NCBI GenBank assembly: GCA_945900965.1
Contig: CAMDKM010000034.1
Location: forward strand, 1-38,265
DNA from: Bordetella parapertussis
Lineage (GTDB): Bacteria; Pseudomonadota; Gammaproteobacteria; Burkholderiales; JACQAP01
Length of the DNA stretch: 38,265 bases
Direction of reading: 5' to 3'
Shown here: piece after piece, positions 35,701 to 38,265 of the stretch
How positions within the stretch are numbered: position 1 is the first letter of the stretch
Layout of the letters: each line of letters opens with the position of its first letter
Notes under the pieces: generated by a model
The model's database searches: none
What the model was told of the DNA's origin: nothing
What the model saw: the letters and a program-made list of their open reading frames with translations, nothing else
Translations under genes and position numbers: made by a program

Positions 35701-36079
35701 CATTTTCGGAGGAAGAGGCGGCACGACTGTCACGGCGCTCAGCACTATCAATTTGTTTGGGGGTGCAGGGCCAAACGCCGATTCTCTTATTCTGGCCGGC
35801 AATGGCCTGCCGAATGTGACGCCAAACTGTACCGGCTGCGTTGTGCTCCTGGACGATCCTTTCATCGACCCATTAACCAACGTCGGATTGTTCGATACCT
35901 CGGTATCGATGGTACCGGTAGACAACAGCATCATTTATGCGGCAACGTTGGCCGAAGACGGCGGCACGGCCAACGCTGAAGTTGGCGAGGAAGAAGAGAA
36001 AGAAGACCAGGCTTCGAACACGGAAGGGACAAAGGATGATGGCGATAAACAGAAAGCCACATTGCCGGTTTGCATCTAG
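29798..36079 (+). CDS. Filamentous-haemagglutinin-like TPS exoprotein with internal repeats
   Basis: Secreted TpsA protein of 2093 residues, probably an adhesin or matrix component. Signal peptide ends at YGSAYA near residue 35. The TPS/haemagglutination domain follows, with VISGQASFQQQGATLTITNT, IINWQAFSIGASETTRFIQQ and INPNGMLFGQGARIDVAGL near residues 115-130. Beta-helix-like sequence continues to about residue 600. Residues about 608-1460 carry some 13 units of about 65 residues (NSLVGS..D.VG..GI..LSNGNYVV.S..W....GAVTW). More beta-helix follows. The tail is acidic (VGEEEEKEDQ) and ends LPVCI with one Cys. GAGG lies 8 bases before the ATG. No PEP-CTERM or other sorting motif is seen. Confidence 0.93.
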   Translation: MTHKRYYAHISRKPTTLGQRIVCALIVATYGSAYANPIDPTVISGQASFQQQGATLTITNTPNAIINWQAFSIGASETTRFIQQSATSSVLNRVTGIDPSIILGSLQSNGQVLLINPNGMLFGQGARIDVAGLVASTLNLSNDDFLNGNLNFTGGALAGSLKNQGSISTPSGGSVLLIAPDVTNSGIITAPDGTVILAAGHSVRLGDTTAPNVLVEISAPESNAVNLGQIVVGGGKAGIYAGIVQQKGIVSADAVTTNAAGKIVFKATKDITLDANSRTTANGATGGQISVEATSGINLVAGLVEARGLPLPPGEGGGEGKGGAILLKGNVLIQTGDVRADGASGGTVTMQARNLLNAGRISADGFQGSGGEINLQASNNLIQTSFAELSANSVAGDGGSITIQAGNRVFSSTTASATSNGGKGGSVKVLGNEIVLLGAALDASGDTGGGTILVGGDFQGNNPEIQNALTTDINFSTTLKADAGNSGDGGKVIVWSDNQTQYYGDIAARGGSIAGNGGFIEVSGKQNLTFGGVADASAANGTQGSLLLDPKNIVIDSAGSGGLASFLLADPNQTAGGAFGDRILVLGNDNIVVADTLDDFVAANAGAAYLFNGINGALISTLNGSTANDFVGSGGITPLSNGNFVVVSSGWNGVTGAVTWGNGSTGFIGGSGPIDATNSLVGSFIGDSVGDFGITALTNGNYVVTSSSWDNTGGAAFNYGAVTWGNGAGGTVGVVSVSNSLVGSTTDDSVGNGGITELTGINAGKYVVRSTSWSLLSGPADVGAVTWVDGSNGQIAGGTAIGALVSAGNSLVGSTAGDSVGSGGITTLSNGNYLVRSSAWNGGVSPSQIGFGAVTWVNGTNGHIAGGTAVGDVVSASNSLVGSTLNDNVGNGGITALSNGNYVVSNSSWDDVSTIDVGAVTWVDGTNGYIAGGVIPGAAVSTANSLVGLIANDRVGSGGITELKGANTGKYVVSSYQWGGGAVEVGAVTWVNGANGQIAGGTAVGAAVSGSNSLVGSTAGDQVGLFGVYALSNGNYVVSSSFWDLPANALGAGSPAATDAGAVTWGDGTNGTTGLVSVANSLFGSATNDFVGDGGIIALNGANANYVVTSRNWNNGAATSAGAVTWVDGSNGNIAGSVSRAGMISPLNSLVGSNVGDQVGGGGVFALRNNGNYVVNSPDWDDGGLADVGAVTWVNGTNGFTFGASSPGETLSAANSLVGSTAGDAVGSNGIFTLSNGNYVVLSPSWDAGAVTNVGAVTWGDGATIAVTRLVGAVSPVSSLVGSTADDRVGDGTFTELANGNYVVASAFWDIGPALNQQNVGAITWVNGSNGTLSGSVSTGAAVSAVNSVVGSVTDDLVVDYCNDACGDAYVVPLSNGNYVVSAKSWDNSIQVDAGAVIFGNGNVGAVGLVVPSNSRAGFFSNDQLGSGGIYELSNGSFAVASPAADFASGVSSGLVQIVQPVATGFSDLVANATFADNPGGNSTITPATITAITNNGTAVVLHANNDIIVNSAVITNNTVGNGGDLTLQAGRSVLVNADIVTDNGNLTILANDPAADTANRDVGLGNIAMAAGTRLDAGTGTVSLQIGAGSNGGSITQGSGAKVIASLLSMNSVTGINMLGNNAVDSLNAFNSSSGNIDFYADLAPATGRVTLQNMQNTGGSVNLTINYPAQPISYAMGISSIYSASGTFNIQKVEMSGASVTSNGANFGGMTVSGGTNTLNTGNTLINALTLSGGISLNTGGTVTINALAGVGAFNVTGGTTNLSGANHTGTTSVNGGVLNFLGGSLGTVNVGAAGSQFYVTGIGSTQALNVSGGAVGISGSLTTMDLNLTSGSVGGTGNLTVSNDFLQSGGTLGTTFTNLNLTRQGLFTVAAYDATNSLSLTAAGGDLVISNLTLDAPIINLSGANVSVDSSTVGSAATTNLSVSTPGLLDVTAVTAASSVRGNTVIVSADTVTVTGGTGTDFYAAIFGGRGGTTVTALSTINLFGGAGPNADSLILAGNGLPNVTPNCTGCVVLLDDPFIDPLTNVGLFDTSVSMVPVDNSIIYAATLAEDGGTANAEVGEEEEKEDQASNTEGTKDDGDKQKATLPVCI
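30721..30760. repeat. Palindromic CCCTCTCCCCC...GGGGGAGGGAGGGGG element inside the exoprotein gene
   Basis: The sequence reads CTCCCTCTCCCCCCGGGGGA then GGGAGGGGGTGAGGGAAAA. It resembles the intergenic element at 4294-4337 and encodes LPLPPGEGGGEG at about residues 309-321. Its composition is unlike the surrounding beta-helix code, and no frame is lost. Confidence 0.82.
31621..34180 (+). repeat. About 13 degenerate coding repeats of roughly 200 bases
   Basis: The units share codons for NSLVGSTAGD, VGSGGIT, LSNGNYVVSS, W and GAVTWVNGTNG. Units differ in length through a variable loop, some with IAGGTAVGAAVS and others with a short TGLVSV. The first contains AGAAYLFNGINGALISTLNG, similar to FG-GAP beta-propeller blades. 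The last two (33890-34180) are degenerate. Resembles what I recall of Pfam DUF5650. Confidence 0.85.
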
Positions 36080-36758
36080 CCTGATCTTGCTGGCGGGGCT
36101 TTTGTCCCCGCTGGGTTGGGCGGCGCCGCCAGTGGGGGAGGTAACCCATGTGAGCGGGGCCTTGATGGTCAAGCGCGGGGAGGGAACTACGAAGATACTG
36201 GCGCCGCGCTCGCAGGTGGAGTCTGGCGATCTGCTCGCGACGGCGGGCGATACCTACGCAAGGGTGAAATTTGTCGATGGGGGTGAAGTGACGCTGCGAC
36301 CCAACACCCAGTTCAAGATCGAGGCATTCAAGTACGACAAAAGCGTGGTGGCCAATGACTCGGCCATCTTCAGGCTGCTCAAGGGTGGGTTTCGCACGAT
36401 CACGGGCGTAGTTGGCAAGCGAAGGCCAAATTCCTATCAAATGCAAACCGCGGTGGCCACCATCGGCATTCGTGGCACAATTTATGGTGCGCAGTTCTGC
36501 GCGGACGATTGCCAGAATTTGCGAAATGGCGCGGGACAAACGCCCGGTAACGGACTGCACCTGGATGTTGCCGAAGGCGGAGTCAATGTCACCAACGGCG
36601 GGGGCACCAAGCCGCTCAATCCGGGGGAATTCGGTTTTGTGGCGGATAACATCAAGCCAATGGACAAGGTACCGGCGCCCGAGGGGGTAACCAACAACAT
36701 TCCGGGCTTCGGCGGCGGACCGTCCGGCGCAACGCAAACGGAGTGTGTGGTGCAATAA
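36036..36758 (+). CDS. FecR-domain protein, exported
   Basis: 240 residues. Signal peptide MMAINRKPHCRFASSLILLA to LGWAAPP, so the mature protein is periplasmic or surface-associated. The FecR domain is in VGEVTHVSGALMVKRGEGTT, then SGDLLATAGDTYARVKFVDG, LRPNTQFKIE and VATIGIRGTIYGAQFC. Classical FecR passes a signal from a TonB receptor to a sigma factor; no sigma factor or anti-sigma helix is seen here, so that role is unlikely. ATG at 36036 has GAAGGG about 7 bases upstream. It overlaps the exoprotein 3' end by 44 bases in another frame, so both are probably made together. Confidence 0.88.
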   Translation: MMAINRKPHCRFASSLILLAGLLSPLGWAAPPVGEVTHVSGALMVKRGEGTTKILAPRSQVESGDLLATAGDTYARVKFVDGGEVTLRPNTQFKIEAFKYDKSVVANDSAIFRLLKGGFRTITGVVGKRRPNSYQMQTAVATIGIRGTIYGAQFCADDCQNLRNGAGQTPGNGLHLDVAEGGVNVTNGGGTKPLNPGEFGFVADNIKPMDKVPAPEGVTNNIPGFGGGPSGATQTECVVQ

Positions 36759-36853
36759 CGATCAGGCATAACGCCAAACATAGTCAACAGGTGAGGGCGG
36801 AATTTGTTCAATGGTGGCTATTTCAGAGATGAAATCTGATGGGGGAACTTAAC

Positions 36854-38113
36854 ATGAAGCTTGAGAAATTGAATCTGGCTATATTGCTGGCGGCAGGGCT
36901 GCTGGTTCCCGTTGGGGCCCAAGCGGTATCTTTCGGAACTTACGACCCTCGCTCTCTGGGCTTGGGTGGCGTCGGAGTCACCATGGCAACCGCAAGAAAT
37001 GCAAATTTCTTCAACCCGGCAATGTTGGCGGCCACGCGCAGCGATGATGATTTTGCCATTGGGCTGCCGATTGTGTCGGCAAGAATCTCGGATGCGGATA
37101 AGGCAATTGACGATATCGATGCCCTCGAAACATCCGGGAATAATCTCTCTAACGCGTTGACCGCATTTGATGCGACCCCAAGTTTCGCCAACGCCGGGAC
37201 GGCCGGGGTCGCGCTTGCGGCGTTTAACAACGATCTTGGAAAGATTAACAACAAAGTGCTTGATGCTGATTTGTTCGCCGGCGGCATCATGACGATTCCA
37301 AGCAAGAAATTCGGTGTCGGGCTGCATGTTTCGGGTCGGGCCAACTTCGGTGCTAAATTCCTCTACGCGGCAGCTGACCAGGGAACGATCACCAGTTTGG
37401 CAGCGAATCTTAATAGCTGTGCGGGCGGAAACTTACTGGCATGCAGCGCGGCTCAAGGTGCAGTTACCAACGGTAATATCGACAACCTTCAATCCACGCT
37501 TCAGGTGCGCGGAATCGCGGTGAGTGAAGTGGGATTGGCATTTGCTCGGCGCTTCGAATCGGTGGGTGACGCCGATATCGGCATTACCCTTAAGGCGCAG
37601 CGGATCCGAACCTACGATTATTCCATATCGGCGTAAGACACCAAGATCGATCTGAAGCTCGGGGAGAAGCAGGAAAGTGCCGCCAACATCGACATCGGAT
37701 TCGCCAGATCGTATGGAGAAAATTTCAAGTCAGGCGTAGTGATCAAGAATTTGGTGAAGAAGGAGTTCACGACTATGCTTGGCAACAAGATTGAATTGAA
37801 ACCACAGGCACGCCTGGGCATGTCATACCATCGTAGCTGGGTAAATCTGGGCGTTGATGTGGATCTCACAAAGAACAAGCCGGTGGCGGAAGGTTTCGAC
37901 AAAGAGACACGATTTGCCGCCATTGGGGCGGAACTCGATTTGATCGGCACCCTGCAGTTACGCATTGGTTACCGACATGATCTGACGGGCAACTACGAAG
38001 GAATGCCTTCCGTTGGCTTGGGATTCTCGCCGTTCGGGCTGCATATCGATGTCGCGGTGGCGGGTAACAGCAAGGAAGCGGCGGCGGGAGCGCAATTGGG
38101 CTTTAATTTCTAA
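36854..38113 (+). pseudogene. TraF-like (TraF_2) exported protein, interrupted by one stop codon
   Basis: Signal peptide LNLAILLAAGLLVPVGAQA, then the start of a FadL/OmpA-like beta structure (SFGTYDPRSLGLGGVGVTMA, then ARNANFFNPAML). This is the pattern of the conjugal-transfer TraF_2 family, whose chromosomal members are predicted outer-membrane beta-barrels of unknown role. The frame is broken only by TAA at 37634-37636. The same frame stays open for another 159 codons with matching barrel sequence (ARSYGENFKSGVVIKNLVKK, GLGFSPFGLHIDVAVAG) and ends in Phe, the usual barrel signal. A point nonsense mutation, a sequence error or readthrough would each explain this. GGGGGA precedes the ATG. 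Confidence 0.75.
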
Positions 38114-38118
38114 AGTCG

Positions 38119-38265
38119 TGTCGGAAGTAAATAGAAATGTCCGGTTTTGTAGCAAATGAATTGTCCGCTTTTTACGCTGGGCGGTTTTCTGCCCCGCGCG
38201 GCTGCTCTGGCGGATTTCCTCAGGCAGCCGGTTTGAACTTCTATTCGATCAATGCGCCCAGCGTG
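38119..38265 (-). mobile_element. Probable insertion sequence end (partial)
   Basis: Starts six bases after the TraF stop with TGTCGGAAGTAAATAGAAAT. Two sub-repeats, AAATGTCCGGTTTTG and GAATTGTCCGCTTTT, follow, as in IS21-like or IS481-like multi-repeat ends I recall. On the minus strand a frame entering from the window edge ends at TAG (38241-38243) after TLGALIE, possibly the end of a transposase gene. Family not certain; the rest is outside the window. Confidence 0.5.

Noticed and set aside
36000-36079. PEP-CTERM or LPXTG-type sorting signal on the exoprotein
   Set aside because: There is no PEP motif, transmembrane helix or Arg cluster; LPVCI is not followed by a hydrophobic segment.
36036-36758. 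Classical FecR anti-sigma regulator of an iron-uptake system
   Set aside because: The protein has a cleavable signal peptide, no cytoplasmic anti-sigma part and no neighbouring sigma factor or TonB receptor.

Overview
The window looks like a chromosomal segment of a GC-rich betaproteobacterium. Nitrosomonadales or Rhodocyclales-like is my inference. The evidence is the conserved tig-clpP-clpX-lon-hupB block, the hpnC-hpnD-hpnE squalene genes of hopanoid producers, the methyltransferase-rnhA-dnaQ block beside mltD, and a two-partner secretion (TPS) locus behind a sigma-54-type promoter. No replication or conjugation genes suggest a plasmid.

Layout. 1-1047 is a worn accessory edge: the 3' end of a RhuM-family gene, an HVO_A0114-type antitoxin, and a TumE toxin gene that has lost its 5' third. 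1049-7553 holds ETF-ubiquinone oxidoreductase, a hot-dog thioesterase, a YciK-like SDR and the hpnCDE operon (minus strand). 7682-16434 is the protein-quality block: tRNA-Leu, trigger factor, ClpP, ClpX, Lon, HU, tRNA-Val, tRNA-Asp and a PpiD-type chaperone. 16555-17340 is fabI. 17463-24153 is a four-gene, tightly coupled peptide-type ABC importer ending in a double ATPase. 24173-27908 holds mltD, a YafS-like methyltransferase, rnhA and dnaQ. 27909-36758 is the TPS locus: sigma-54 promoter, FhaC/ShlB-type transporter, a 2093-residue filamentous-haemagglutinin-like exoprotein and an overlapping FecR-domain gene. It is followed by a TraF-like gene cut by one stop codon and by the probable end of an insertion sequence.

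The most unusual thread is a set of short tandem heptanucleotide arrays, in several sequence families (GTGAACG/GTAAACG, CCCTAGC, AATCCTC, GTGACGG, GGGNCGA, CGCCTCN). They fill gaps between genes, sometimes exactly from stop codon to start codon. They replace the Shine-Dalgarno region of two genes, supply the start codon and N-terminus of HpnE, and form an in-frame linker between the two ATPase domains of the ABC transporter. A separate GC-rich palindromic element occurs between genes near 4300 and again inside the exoprotein gene near 30740. Together these suggest an active family of small repeats that shapes both regulation and proteins here.
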